DNA of 37,582 nt from an uncultured Cellulophaga sp. (GCA_947492955.1 CANLOV010000017.1:1-37582), one strand, 5' to 3'; shown: positions 1 through 8,021, counted from the stretch's first letter. Notes: generated by a model from the letters alone, not told the origin. A program made the numbers and translations.

Positions 1-73
1 CCAATAAATGAAAAAAACGAAAAAGTTTTTCCCTATATTTCCATAAAAATTCGCGGACTCCACATAGCGCTGC
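1..73 (+). repeat. R element copy 0 (3' end only)
   Basis: The first 73 bases match the 3' end of the ~285 bp R element seen complete at 4076-4360 and elsewhere: a run of A with GAAAAAGTTTTT, CATAAAAATTCGCGGACTCC, then ACATAGCGCTGC directly before the GTTA core of the next cassette. The array therefore continues to the left of the window. Confidence 0.9.
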
Positions 74-89
74 GTTACCATTAATTAAA

Positions 90-845
90 ATGAACTACAC
101 AAACGAGAAAATAATTGAACGTTTTGAATCAGGTGAAAATCTAAAATTTCTACTATTTTGGGGACATACTAAATCCGATTCAATAACTAAATCTTGTTTT
201 AGTCAATGGTATGAATCAAAATTTGATGTTAATGGAGTTGAATATCAAACAGCCGAGCATTTTATGATGGCTGAAAAGGCTTTATTATTTAACGATAATG
301 ATATTTACCAACAAATAATCAAAAGTTCTAAAGCTGGTAAAGTAAAAGAACTTGGTAGACAAGTTAAGAATTTTAACCTACAGATTTGGGAAGAAAATAG
401 ATTTGAAATAGTTGTAAGAGGTAATTTTCATAAGTTTAGCCAAAATCCAAAATTATCAGAATTTTTAAGAAACACAAATGACCGAATCTTGGTTGAGGCA
501 AGTCCTGTTGACAATATATGGGGAATTGGACTCGCTCAAAATAATGAAGATGCTGAAAATCCGTACTTTTGGAATGGACTAAATTTGCTTGGATATGCTT
601 TAATGACAACAAGAGATATTCTGAATGAAATTGGTGAATTTAAAACTCTTGAAAATCCAATTTTACCACCCTGGTTAGCTTATCCTGAAATAGATAAATA
701 TAGCATTGGTTGGAGAATGGGATATGGAGAAACTCATATAATCGAATTAGGCAAATATTTAGACAATTTAAACGAATCTGAAAAGAAAATATACCAATTG
801 ACTTATCCTGCCAAGGGAGAATGGAAAGATTGGTATTCAAAATAA
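90..845 (+). CDS. NADAR (YbiA/DUF1768) family protein
   Basis: 251 aa, cytoplasmic, no signal peptide. The NADAR fold covers roughly residues 18-175: LLFWGHT near the start, FSQWY, the YQTAEHFMMAEKA segment, and VEASPVDNIWGIGL near the end. NADAR proteins act on ADP-ribose or riboflavin-pathway N-glycosidic bonds; E. coli YbiA cleaves reactive riboflavin intermediates, and others reverse ADP-ribosylation. After the domain lies a ~75-residue tail (PPWLAYPEI, GWRMGYGE, then W and Y near the end) that I cannot assign. The gene is the sole cargo of its cassette: GTTACCATTA at 74-83 is mirrored perfectly by TAATGGTAAC at 851-860. The ATG lies 15 nt after the core. The family call is firm; the substrate is not known. 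Confidence 0.88.
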   Translation: MNYTNEKIIERFESGENLKFLLFWGHTKSDSITKSCFSQWYESKFDVNGVEYQTAEHFMMAEKALLFNDNDIYQQIIKSSKAGKVKELGRQVKNFNLQIWEENRFEIVVRGNFHKFSQNPKLSEFLRNTNDRILVEASPVDNIWGIGLAQNNEDAENPYFWNGLNLLGYALMTTRDILNEIGEFKTLENPILPPWLAYPEIDKYSIGWRMGYGETHIIELGKYLDNLNESEKKIYQLTYPAKGEWKDWYSK

Positions 846-850
846 AAAAC

Positions 851-1043
851 TAATGGTAACACTATATATAGCAAATAGGGCGATTTAAGTCGGTTCGAAA
901 AGGCTGTGTTTGTTTACTATGTCGCCAAATCTTTTGATTTGGCTTTATAAATAAAAGATAAATCAAAATACAAAAGTTTGGCTTAGTTCTTAATCGAAAA
1001 TAATCGCTTATCTTCTGCCCTAAATGCCATATATTTAACGTTA
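851..1043 (+). repeat. attC-like site 1
   Basis: Starts with TAATGGTAAC (inverse of the cassette 1 start) and ends at the GTTAG core of cassette 2 (G at 1040). Outer arms TATATAGCAAATAGGGC and GCCCTAAATGCCATATA pair imperfectly. Inside is a perfect hairpin GCCAAATC-TTTT-GATTTGGC at 924-943. It carries no R element. It is nearly identical to site 8 (8688-8880). Confidence 0.75.
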
Positions 1044-1539
1044 GTTTTCATGCTGATTTTCACGCTGAAAAATTGATTTAAACATTTAAAATTCAAACAA
1101 CTGATAAATTATTCGTTGTAAAGTAATAGTTCTTTAAGTGACTTTCAGAAACAATTTTAAATTGAACGTAATAGAGAAAATATAACTCTCTAAAAACATA
1201 GAAATTCGTAAAAGAGTAAAATGCTTAACGAACTGAACTGTGAAAAAAATAGTTACAACGTTGAAAATCTTAACTGTGAGAATAACTAAACAGTATTGTT
1301 GGACAGAACGTTGCTTGGAAACATAAAACTATTGTAAAGTCATTGATAATTTAAGTTAAAAGGAAATAGCAATAACGTTGAAAATCGTAGCTGAGTATTG
1401 TTGAACAGAACGTTTCTAGGAAATGTAAAACTGTTATAAAATCATTGATAATTTAAATTAATAGGAAAAATCAAATCACAATCACACAAATGAAAAAATG
1501 AGTTGTAAAAAGTAGCACGGAAAATCACGAAAAACTAAC
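1041..1539. other. ORF-less cassette 2 with an internal tandem repeat
   Basis: Bounded by GTTAGTTTT (1040-1048) and its exact inverse AAAACTAAC (1531-1539), so it has the ends of a cassette. It has no ORF of useful length on either strand; stops interrupt all frames checked. An imperfect direct repeat with a ~117 nt spacing lies at 1258-1373 and 1375-1471, both starting ACGTTGAAAATC and sharing GTATTGTTG-ACAGAACGTT and TCATTGATAATTTAA; copy 2 lacks about 12 nt. It could be a non-coding RNA, a regulatory cassette or a decayed gene. I see no terminator or obvious promoter that decides. Confidence 0.6.
1258..1471. repeat. Two imperfect tandem copies (~117 nt spacing)
   Basis: Copy 1 at 1258-1373 and copy 2 at 1375-1471 share the start ACGTTGAAAATC and the end CATTGATAATTTAA(G/A)TTAA. 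They differ by substitutions and a ~12 nt deletion in copy 2. Neither is open in any frame, so the repeat is not a protein repeat. Confidence 0.8.
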
Positions 1540-1662
1540 AACGCATAAATTCAATTTTGGCTTGCCTCCTACTTCAAAGTTCTGTACTTTTAACTTACTT
1601 CAGTTTAAGGTCGAAACAAATCGGCTTATTTAACCAAAACTGAAATATATGCAAACCCGTTG
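1529..1662 (+). repeat. attC-like site 2 (short type)
   Basis: CTAAC core at 1535-1539, then GCATAAATTCAATTTTGG, whose partner CCAAAACTGAAATATATGC lies just before the GTTGGC core (G at 1659). At about 130 bp it is shorter than site 1 and closest in size to classical attC sites. No R element is present. Confidence 0.7.
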
Positions 1663-1694
1663 GCAACAAGCAAAAATACTGATCTAAAATTAAA

Positions 1695-2294
1695 ATGACG
1701 GAAATCAAAAAAATAAAAGAAGATTATTTTGATCTATTTATGGAACAGTTCCCTTCATTGAGTTCTGAAGCTAAAAAATTTACACGTTCTTGTTTAATTA
1801 TAGAAAAGTATAACAAAAAAGAATTTCTATTTAAAGGTGGTGAGGTACAAAAAGAAATAGGGTATGTATGTCAAGGACTTTTAAGAAAGTTTTATGTTAA
1901 CGAAAAGGGTAATGAAATAATTACAGGTTTTTCTAAAGAAAAAGAATATGCAACTGATTACCCTTCATTCTTGAGACAAAAACCTTCTAAATATAACCTA
2001 CAATTTTTAGAACCATCAGTAATTATTAAAATGCCTTACAATAAACTTCAAGAAGCTTACCATATATACAAAGACAATGAAATGTATGGGAGATTAGCAG
2101 CCGAAAGTGTTTTAACAAGAGAAACAGACAGAGTTGAAAGCCTATTATTTGAAAGTGCAGAAGAAAGGTATTTAAATTTTTTAGCCCAAAATAAAAGCCT
2201 AACCAACAGAATCAGCTTAACACATTTAGCATCCTATTTAGGAATTGAAAGACAATCTTTAACTAGAATTCGAAGTAAGCTTGCTAAAAAATAG
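1695..2294 (+). CDS. Crp/Fnr-family transcription regulator
   Basis: 199 aa, cytoplasmic DNA-binding regulator. Residues ~30-125 form the cyclic-nucleotide-binding-like beta-roll (KEFLFKGGEVQKEIGYVCQG, then LLRKFYVNEKGNEIITGF). Residues ~130-198 hold a helical linker and a winged helix with recognition-helix text LASYLGIERQSLTRIRSKL. This pattern is common in Bacteroidota Crp-like regulators, which usually lack the cAMP-contacting Arg/Ser of E. coli CRP, so the ligand is unknown. It is the first gene of a two-gene cassette; GTTGGCAAC at 1659-1667 is the cassette start. The next CDS (ATG at 2371) begins 76 nt downstream on the same strand, so control of that neighbour is possible but only inferred. 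Confidence 0.88.
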   Translation: MTEIKKIKEDYFDLFMEQFPSLSSEAKKFTRSCLIIEKYNKKEFLFKGGEVQKEIGYVCQGLLRKFYVNEKGNEIITGFSKEKEYATDYPSFLRQKPSKYNLQFLEPSVIIKMPYNKLQEAYHIYKDNEMYGRLAAESVLTRETDRVESLLFESAEERYLNFLAQNKSLTNRISLTHLASYLGIERQSLTRIRSKLAKK

Positions 2295-2370
2295 TTTTGT
2301 CACATAGGTGTCAGGTGCAAAATAGGAATATGTCACATTTTTGGGGTATAGATTATCAAATACTGTAAAG

Positions 2371-3861
2371 ATGAAAACACAAATTTTAAAAAAAATAACA
2401 TTTGTATTAATACTGTTATTATTTCTTGTAATCTCAAATGGTCAATTTTCAGTTTTTTTTGCCATTTGGATCTCCACAACTATGCTACTTTTTACAGTCC
2501 GTAAATTAAGTAGATGGAAAGGGTTTCTGGTGGCTTGGCTAGCTATAAGCATAGGATACTATATTGGCTTCGATGTAACTCCTTTACCTTTTATTATTCC
2601 AGTTATTATCGCAATAATCTTTAGTTTATTTGCCTCACTGCCCTATTTAATTGACTCGTTTTTTTCAAAAAATAGAAATTCATTTTTGAGTACGCTTATA
2701 TTTCCGTGTTCCGCGGTATTAATTGAATTCTCATATCATCAATTTAATCTTTACGGAACTTGGGGACATTTTGCATACACTCAGCAAACACAAAATATTT
2801 TGTTGCAGTCTATCTCTGTTTTCGGGTTAGGTTATATCACGTTTTTGATTACTTGGTTTGCTTCTGTTGGCAATTGGATTTTCGAGCAAAGAAATGAACT
2901 CAAAAATGTAAAAAAAGGAATTTTAATTTATGGTACAGTTTTAGGTTTAACACTAATCTATGGAGGCTATAGAGTTAAGTTCCAAAAACCTAATTCTGAA
3001 ACTATACGTATAGCTTCCATTTCTGCATTAGATAGTCTTAAAGTTTCTGTTAATGTACAAGGGTTGAAAAACAAAGAGACTGAAAATAATGTAAAAATTG
3101 AAACTAGAAAAAACACATCAAAATTAAATCAAAATTTATTTGATAGAAGCATCAAAGAAGCAAAAGCTGGAGCAAAAATAGTTTTTTGGGCAGAAGGTAA
3201 TGGTGTAATATTAAAAGAAGATGAAACTGAATTGTATGAAAAAGCAAGTAAAACAGCTTTAGAACAAAATATCTATTTAGGTATAGGTATAGCAGTAATA
3301 GACCCAACTAATAATAAATTTCTTGAAAATAAATTTGTTTTATTTGATCAAACTGGTAAAAAAACTATTGACTATTGGAAAAACATAGCAGTGCCTGGTG
3401 GAGAATCTGAAGTTAGCAATATGATAAACACTGGAATTCTAAAAACAAAAACGCCTTATGGGACAGTTGCCTCTGCTATTTGTTTTGATTTAGATTTCCC
3501 CAATTTTTTAAAACAGGCAAAAGGCTCAGATATTCTACTAGCTCCAAGTAATGACTGGAAAAAAATTGACCCTCTGCATACAGATATGGCTAAGTTTAGA
3601 GCTATAGAACAAGGTTTCAATTTGATTAGACAAACCAGTTTTGGTTTATCTCAAGGATCAGATTATACTGGAAAAGTAATTAGCGAAATGGATCATTTTT
3701 CTGATAATGGTAAAATACTCATTACACAACTACCAACAAAAGGAATTAAAACTATCTATTCTATAATAGGCGATACTTTTATTATTTTTTGTCTGCTGTT
3801 GCTTATTATGATTATAACAGTTCTTAAAAGAAAAAACAGGAAATATAGAGTAGTCGATTGA
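2371..3861 (+). CDS. Apolipoprotein N-acyltransferase-like membrane nitrilase
   Basis: 496 aa from ATG at 2371; an upstream TTG at 2341 would add ten residues with no hydrophobic benefit. The N-terminal half has about six membrane segments, then a carbon-nitrogen hydrolase domain (~residues 210-445) and one C-terminal membrane segment, the layout of Lnt. Lnt transfers an acyl chain from phospholipid to the N-terminal cysteine of lipoproteins at the outer face of the inner membrane. The Glu-Lys-Cys triad is visible: Glu275 in FWAEGNG, Lys337 in YWKNIAVPGGE, Cys371 in SAICFDLDFP. These motifs deviate from housekeeping Lnt (usually VPFGE and ICYE), so this is a divergent paralogue, perhaps with another amine or acyl substrate. 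It is the second gene of cassette 3, which closes with GTTGCCAAC at 3885. Confidence 0.8.
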   Translation: MKTQILKKITFVLILLLFLVISNGQFSVFFAIWISTTMLLFTVRKLSRWKGFLVAWLAISIGYYIGFDVTPLPFIIPVIIAIIFSLFASLPYLIDSFFSKNRNSFLSTLIFPCSAVLIEFSYHQFNLYGTWGHFAYTQQTQNILLQSISVFGLGYITFLITWFASVGNWIFEQRNELKNVKKGILIYGTVLGLTLIYGGYRVKFQKPNSETIRIASISALDSLKVSVNVQGLKNKETENNVKIETRKNTSKLNQNLFDRSIKEAKAGAKIVFWAEGNGVILKEDETELYEKASKTALEQNIYLGIGIAVIDPTNNKFLENKFVLFDQTGKKTIDYWKNIAVPGGESEVSNMINTGILKTKTPYGTVASAICFDLDFPNFLKQAKGSDILLAPSNDWKKIDPLHTDMAKFRAIEQGFNLIRQTSFGLSQGSDYTGKVISEMDHFSDNGKILITQLPTKGIKTIYSIIGDTFIIFCLLLLIMIITVLKRKNRKYRVVD

Positions 3862-3884
3862 GAACGAACGGGTAATAAAAGCCA

Positions 3885-4077
3885 GTTGCCAACACGGTAT
3901 AAAAAACATAGGGCGGGTTAAGATTCTTCAAAAGGTTTTTGTTTTTTTTGCTAAGTCCGCTAAATATAAAATTTTGACATTTATCTGAAAAATAAAAACA
4001 AAATATTTATATTTAGCTAAGTAATAAACCGAAACGTCAGTGCTTATCAACTGCCCTACGATTTCTTATACTTAACG
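3885..4077 (+). repeat. attC-like site 3
   Basis: GTTGCCAAC (3885-3893) is the exact inverse of the cassette start at 1659. Outer arms CGGTATAAAAAACATAGGGC and GCCCTACGATTTCTTATAC pair. The inner stem is the perfect 12-bp pair GCTAAATATAAA (3959-3970) with TTTATATTTAGC (4006-4017). The site runs into R element copy 1 instead of a GTT core. Confidence 0.72.
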
Positions 4078-4360
4078 ATGAATTGCATTCTCCTACGTCG
4101 ACCCAATAGGCTACATCTCGTTTCTCTCGATTCTCGCCCATTGGGAAAATACAATTCATCGCAGCGCTATGTCAGATTACATATGGCAGTAGGATAAGAG
4201 AACTCTTGCCAAATACGACGCTTAACGGAAGAAAATAACGCAACACATCAAGTCCCTATATGTAATCTGGTCGCCAATTTTTATTCCCAATACATAAAAA
4301 AAACGAAAAAGTTTTTTCCTATATTTCCATAAAAATTCGCGGACTCCACATAGCGCAGCG
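4076..4360 (+). repeat. R element copy 1
   Basis: Complete ~285 bp copy, clearly GC-richer than its surroundings. It begins CGATGAATTGCATT, mirrored at the end of an ~84 bp first part (AATACAATTCATCG here, one mismatch). Directly next comes GCAGCGCTATGT, mirrored at the 3' end (ACATAGCGC-GC; this copy reads AGCGCAGCG). A further inner pair is CAGATTACATATGG and CCTATATGTAATCTGG. No ORF. The following G at 4360 starts the GTTAGC core of cassette 4. Confidence 0.88.
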
Positions 4361-4385
4361 TTAGCTGTAATTTAAATCAACCTTT

Positions 4386-5024
4386 ATGATAAGAATTCTA
4401 ATTTTCACACTATTATTTTCAAACTTAGTTATAAGTCAGGTAGATTCCGAAATCAAATATTTTAAAGATAAATATGGTCGGACAGAGGCTGAAAGTGGAC
4501 CATACATGCTTGAAATAAAAAAGATAAATGATAGCGTTACTACTCATGTTTTTACAAAAACAAAAAATAGTCAGAAAATCTGGACTAAATCGTACCTGGG
4601 CAAACAACCATATGGACTATGGACTAGATATGATAAAAAAGGTAAAATTGAATCAACTAGAGACTATAATTTCACTCTAAAATATGGAGAATTTATTCCC
4701 GAAAATGCTATCAAATATTCGGAATTAGGAATACCTATTCAATCGGACTCCAATAACAAAAAAATTCAGCAGCACATAGTAAAACATTTCAGATATCCCG
4801 AGGTAGCACAAGAAAATGGAATTCAAGGAAAAGTAACCGTTCAATTTACGATAGACGAGAATGGAAAAATTGATAACCTAAGAATTCTAGAAGGGGCTGA
4901 TATATCCCTAGATACTGAATGTTTTACAATAATGAATTCTTTAAAGGAATTAGAACCATATAAAAAGGATGGACAAACTGTTTTGGTCTACAAAACAATG
5001 CCTATTACATTTAAACTGCAATAA
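4386..5024 (+). CDS. Exported protein with TonB C-terminal-type domain
   Basis: 212 aa. A signal peptide covers about residues 1-17 (ILIFTLLFSNLVISQ). Residues ~65-105 (KSYLGKQPYGLWTRYDKKGK) look like a toxin_15/MORN-type segment. Residues ~125-210 match the TonB C-terminal fold: FRYPEVAQENGIQGKVTVQF, then IDENGKID and a final PITFKLQ strand. No N-terminal transmembrane anchor or proline-rich spacer is present, so this is not a canonical energy-transducing TonB; such free exported TonB-C proteins are common in Flavobacteriia and poorly understood. Sole cargo of cassette 4: GTTAGCTGTA (4360-4369) against TACAACTAAC (5029-5038), one mismatch. The ATG is 25 nt after the core. Confidence 0.82.
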   Translation: MIRILIFTLLFSNLVISQVDSEIKYFKDKYGRTEAESGPYMLEIKKINDSVTTHVFTKTKNSQKIWTKSYLGKQPYGLWTRYDKKGKIESTRDYNFTLKYGEFIPENAIKYSELGIPIQSDSNNKKIQQHIVKHFRYPEVAQENGIQGKVTVQFTIDENGKIDNLRILEGADISLDTECFTIMNSLKELEPYKKDGQTVLVYKTMPITFKLQ

Positions 5025-5028
5025 AAAC

Positions 5029-5222
5029 TACAACTAACAATGACTATAATTAATACGGGTTCTGGGGCTTAACGCTAAGTTTAGGTATATTGATAATGTC
5101 CGCCAAATCTTTTGGATTTGGCTTTTAAAACAGAAAAAATAAAAACAAACAAAAAGATTCGGCTAATCGCTTAAACGGAAACAAAAGCCCACTTTTATTC
5201 CCGTACTAATCATAGCCGAGAC
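5029..5222 (+). repeat. attC-like site 4
   Basis: TACAACTAAC, then outer arms GACTATAATTAATACGGG and CCCGTACTAATCATAGCC. The inner hairpin is GCCAAATC-TTTTG-GATTTGGC at 5102-5122. The right arm is followed by R element copy 2. Confidence 0.75.
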
Positions 5223-5505
5223 CGATGAATTGCATTCTACTACGTCGACCCAATAGGCTACATCTCGTTCCTCTCGATTTTCGCCCATTGAGAAAATGCA
5301 ATTCATCGCAGCGCTATGTCAGATTACATATGGCCGTAGGATAAGAGAACTCTTGCCAAACACGACGCTTAACGGAAGAAAATAACGTAACACATCATGT
5401 CCTTACATGTAATTTGGTCGCCAAGTATTATTCCCAATACAGCAAAAAACAAAAAGTTTTTTCTTATATTTCCATAAAAATTCGCGGACCCCACATAGCA
5501 CTTCG
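5223..5505 (+). repeat. R element copy 2
   Basis: Starts CGATGAATTGCATT, first-part partner AATGCAATTCATCG (perfect). The 3' end is diverged, ACATAGCACTTC, so the 12-bp outer pair is weakened in this copy. The G at 5505 begins GTTGTACAAC, start of cassette 5. Confidence 0.87.
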
Positions 5506-5523
5506 TTGTACAACTTACTGAAA

Positions 5524-6030
5524 ATGAAAACTCTAGATTTAATATTATTTGTAATGTTTTTTTCGAGCATTTCGATTTTTGCTCAGGATTCAACAGTAAT
5601 CAAAAATAATTACGAAAAGGACACTATTCGAAAAAGTAAGTTCAATTACATAAAGCCGAAAAACGGAATTAAGCCTATTAATCCAGATTACGGAGTTGAC
5701 AGAGAGCCTACATTTAAAAAATGTAGCACCATTAAATCTTCGGATGGAAGGCGAAATTGTTTTAGTAAAATCTTTTATGGGCGTTTAAAAAGAAAAATAA
5801 GGCATAACAGTTCGTTATTGGACAAACAACCTATTGAAATGCTAGTTCAATTCACAATATCAAAGACAGGAGAATTAAAAGACATTAAATTTTTAAAAAG
5901 TAATGACACAAAGGGAAAGTATGAAAAACAGATTATAAAATTTATTGAAGAACTTCCACCAATAGAACCTGGGTTAAAAAAAGGACAACCTGTAAATATT
6001 CCTTTCTCTTTCCCTATAAAGTTCTCTTAA
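5524..6030 (+). CDS. Exported TonB-C-like protein
   Basis: 168 aa from ATG at 5524; the TTG at 5506 lies inside the cassette core and is unlikely. A signal peptide covers about residues 1-21 (LILFVMFFSSISIFAQ). A basic, cysteine-containing middle (KKCSTIKSSDGRRNCFSK) precedes a C-terminal ~85 residues resembling a TonB C-terminal fold: IEMLVQFTISKTGELKDIKF, then LPPIEPGLKKGQPVNIPFSFPIKF. The domain is weaker than in the cassette 4 protein and lacks the YPE motif. Sole cargo of cassette 5; the end complement (GTTG-A-TTACT pattern, 6034-6048) is imperfect. Function unknown. The presence of two TonB-C-like proteins in neighbouring cassettes is notable. Confidence 0.72.
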   Translation: MKTLDLILFVMFFSSISIFAQDSTVIKNNYEKDTIRKSKFNYIKPKNGIKPINPDYGVDREPTFKKCSTIKSSDGRRNCFSKIFYGRLKRKIRHNSSLLDKQPIEMLVQFTISKTGELKDIKFLKSNDTKGKYEKQIIKFIEELPPIEPGLKKGQPVNIPFSFPIKFS

Positions 6031-6033
6031 TAG

Positions 6034-6229
6034 TAGTAATTTATGCAACAAAATCTATAAACAATATAGGCTTCTCTCCTATTTGAGTGGTTTGTGTATT
6101 TTTATGAAGTCCACAATTTTTTTGGATTTTGCTCTGGACAAGAAAAAAATAAACCAAAACAAAAAGATTTCGCTATTTCCGTGGCGGAAAACAAACTATA
6201 ATTGGCTCTCGTGCTGTTCATTGCTCAAC
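6034..6229 (+). repeat. attC-like site 5 (degenerate)
   Basis: Follows the cassette 5 gene with TTATGCAAC. The inner part GTCCACAA...TTTGCTCTGGAC can pair; the outer arms are weak (AACAATATAGGC against CTATAATTGG). R element copy 3 follows at 6230. It is recognised mainly by position. Confidence 0.5.
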
Positions 6230-6513
6230 CGATGAATTGCATTCGCCTACGTCGACCCAATAGGCTACATCTCGTTCCTCTCGATTCTCGCCATTGGGAA
6301 AATGCAATTTATCGCAGCGCTATGTCAGATTACATATGGCCGTAGGATAAGAGAACTCTTGCCAAACACGACGCTTAACGGAAGAAAATAACGCAACACA
6401 TCATGTCCCTATATGTAATCTGGTCGCCAATTTTTATTCCCAATAAATGAAAAAAACTAAAAAGTTTTTTCCTATATTTCCATAAAAATTCGCGGACTCC
6501 ACATAGCGCTGCG
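6230..6513 (+). repeat. R element copy 3
   Basis: CGATGAATTGCATT start, partner AATGCAATTTATCG (one change, wobble-compatible). The GCAGCGCTATGT / ACATAGCGCTGC pair is perfect. It ends at G 6513 of the GTTAGCC core. Confidence 0.9.
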
Positions 6514-6543
6514 TTAGCCATAATTTAAAAACTGAGACGAGAA

Positions 6544-7212
6544 ATGACAAAAAAAGAATACGCAAAACATTTGGCTGAAATTATTAATGATGATATTGAT
6601 ATTGACTCTAATGATTTGCGTTGTCAATTTTATGGATATTTTCAATCTTTTATGCCTTATGGAAATGGACTTGAAAAAGTTTTTGAACCTATCACAAACG
6701 GAGATTTATATTTTGAGAGATTAATTAAAATATTTAGTGCAACTGAAGAAAGATTTAATAATTTATCGAAAGAAGGAAAATCACCAGGTTATTTTTGTCC
6801 AAATCCAGAAAAAAACGAAGAGTTACTAATATTAAACGGTAAGAAATACATAGAGAACTTAAAATTATTCTCTGAAATTGTTTCCGACAAAGAGTTTATA
6901 AATACAATATCGGGAATTAAAACTGTCGAGATAACAGACTCTGACAAAAGAACTAATGAAAATGATACTAATACAATAGTTTATGAATCAATATCAGACT
7001 GGTTTATAGACAATACTAATTTTGACTCAATTATTGAAGTATTGGATGAAGCATATTATTCAATCAATTGTGACTATAATCTCTCTCATTATTTTCAACA
7101 TCCAAGTTATGAACATAAACTAAAAATTGACTTATTCGCCCCTTATTTTGAAATTTGGAAAATGGGTTATTATTGTTGGTTTGATGAAGGTAAATTAATT
7201 ATCGGAAAATAA
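6544..7212 (+). CDS. Hypothetical acidic cytoplasmic protein
   Basis: 222 aa, not recognised. No signal peptide or membrane segment; strongly acidic with several aromatic clusters (FYGYFQSFMPYGNG, YYSINCDY, YFEIWKMGYYCWFDEGK). The C-terminal part, with tyrosine/tryptophan-rich strands, resembles small cytosolic immunity-type or SMI1-like proteins in texture only; I see no diagnostic motif. Sole cargo of cassette 6: GTTAGCCATA (6513-6522) against TATGCCTAAC (7217-7226), one mismatch. The ATG lies about 30 nt after the core. Confidence 0.7.
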   Translation: MTKKEYAKHLAEIINDDIDIDSNDLRCQFYGYFQSFMPYGNGLEKVFEPITNGDLYFERLIKIFSATEERFNNLSKEGKSPGYFCPNPEKNEELLILNGKKYIENLKLFSEIVSDKEFINTISGIKTVEITDSDKRTNENDTNTIVYESISDWFIDNTNFDSIIEVLDEAYYSINCDYNLSHYFQHPSYEHKLKIDLFAPYFEIWKMGYYCWFDEGKLIIGK

Positions 7213-7216
7213 AAAC

Positions 7217-7370
7217 TATGCCTAACAAGGGCTATAATTAATACGGGGTTTGGTGTTTAATCCAAAGTTTAGTGTATTTTATAGAGTCCGCCAAATCTTT
7301 TGATTTGGCTTAATGCTTAATCGAAAATAACCGTTTATTTTCTACCCTAAATGTAATATATTTAACGTTA
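7217..7370 (+). repeat. attC-like site 6 (hybrid arms)
   Basis: The left arm GGGCTATAATTAATACGGG belongs to the type seen at site 4. The right arm ACCCTAAATGTAATATATTTAACG belongs to the type of sites 1 and 8. The inner hairpin GCCAAATC-TTTT-GATTTGGC is at 7290-7309. No R element; it ends in the GTTAGCC core (7367). Confidence 0.7.
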
Positions 7371-7382
7371 GCCAACATTTTG

Positions 7383-7793
7383 ATGAAACTCTACAAAATA
7401 TTAGTCATTCTATTTTTTACTATAATTTTTGGTTGTCAAAATGACCAAAATCTTGATGGAAATTATTCAATTTGTTTTAACGGAGAATACTCCGAGGTTT
7501 ACTTTAAAAAAGACTCGATGAGTATGGCATCGAATAGTGAATGGGTATCGTTATCTGAATGGAGAAAAATAGAAGTTAAAAATGATACTCTTTACCTTGA
7601 AACGTTGGGAGAATGGAGGGACTCCGCAACAGCAGAGATAAAATATATTGGACGAAACAAAATCGAATTGAAGCTTTTGGAGGCGAAAAGGAGTATTAAT
7701 CTGGAGCCAATTAATGAAAGTCTAAATTTTGAAAAGCCAAAAGAACTCTGGAATGGATTTATTAAACGACTGAATTCTAGTAATTGTGAATAA
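7383..7793 (+). CDS. Small lipoprotein, unknown function
   Basis: 136 aa from ATG at 7383; a TTG codon immediately before it is less likely. The lipoprotein signal peptide ends in IIFGC at about residue 18. The mature part is short and strand-rich (LDGNYSICFNGEYSEVYFKKDSM-type lipocalin-like texture, then DTLYLETLGEW and NKIELKLL), reminiscent of small lipocalin-like Bacteroidota lipoproteins, but no family is certain. Sole cargo of cassette 7, with perfect ends GTTAGCCAAC (7367-7376) and GTTGGCTAAC (7799-7808). The gene starts only 7 nt after the end of the repeat. Confidence 0.78.
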   Translation: MKLYKILVILFFTIIFGCQNDQNLDGNYSICFNGEYSEVYFKKDSMSMASNSEWVSLSEWRKIEVKNDTLYLETLGEWRDSATAEIKYIGRNKIELKLLEAKRSINLEPINESLNFEKPKELWNGFIKRLNSSNCE

Positions 7794-7798
7794 AAAAC

Positions 7799-7998
7799 GT
7801 TGGCTAACAAAACCTAAACGTAATGCGGGGTTTTTGGGCTAAGTCGAAAGGTCTGTGTATATTTATTGTGTCGCTAAATTTGTTGGATTTAGCTTTGGAT
7901 AAAACAAAAAACAAATCAAAACCAAAAGCTTTAGCTTCGTGCTACGGCGGAAACATAACGTTTCCTTGCCTTCCGCACTACGTTTAGCTCAAGCGTAG
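7799..7998 (+). repeat. attC-like site 7
   Basis: GTTGGCTAAC, then outer arms CTAAACGTAATGCGG and CCGCACTACGTTTAG. The inner hairpin is GCTAAAT (7873-7879) with ATTTAGC (7887-7893), a sequence-changed but paired version of the common GCCAAAT/ATTTGGC. It ends at an unusual GTAGT core (G at 7995). No R element. Confidence 0.72.
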
Positions 7999-8021
7999 TA
8001 AAACATTAGGATAGAAACCAA

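Noticed and set aside
4076-4360. R element as an ordinary MITE
   Set aside because: Its two ends are not inverted copies of each other, no target duplication is seen, and it always ends exactly at a cassette core. Kept as an alternative only.
5506-5523. TTG start of the cassette 5 gene inside the core
   Set aside because: The first six codons would be the recombination core; ATG 5524 gives a clean signal peptide.
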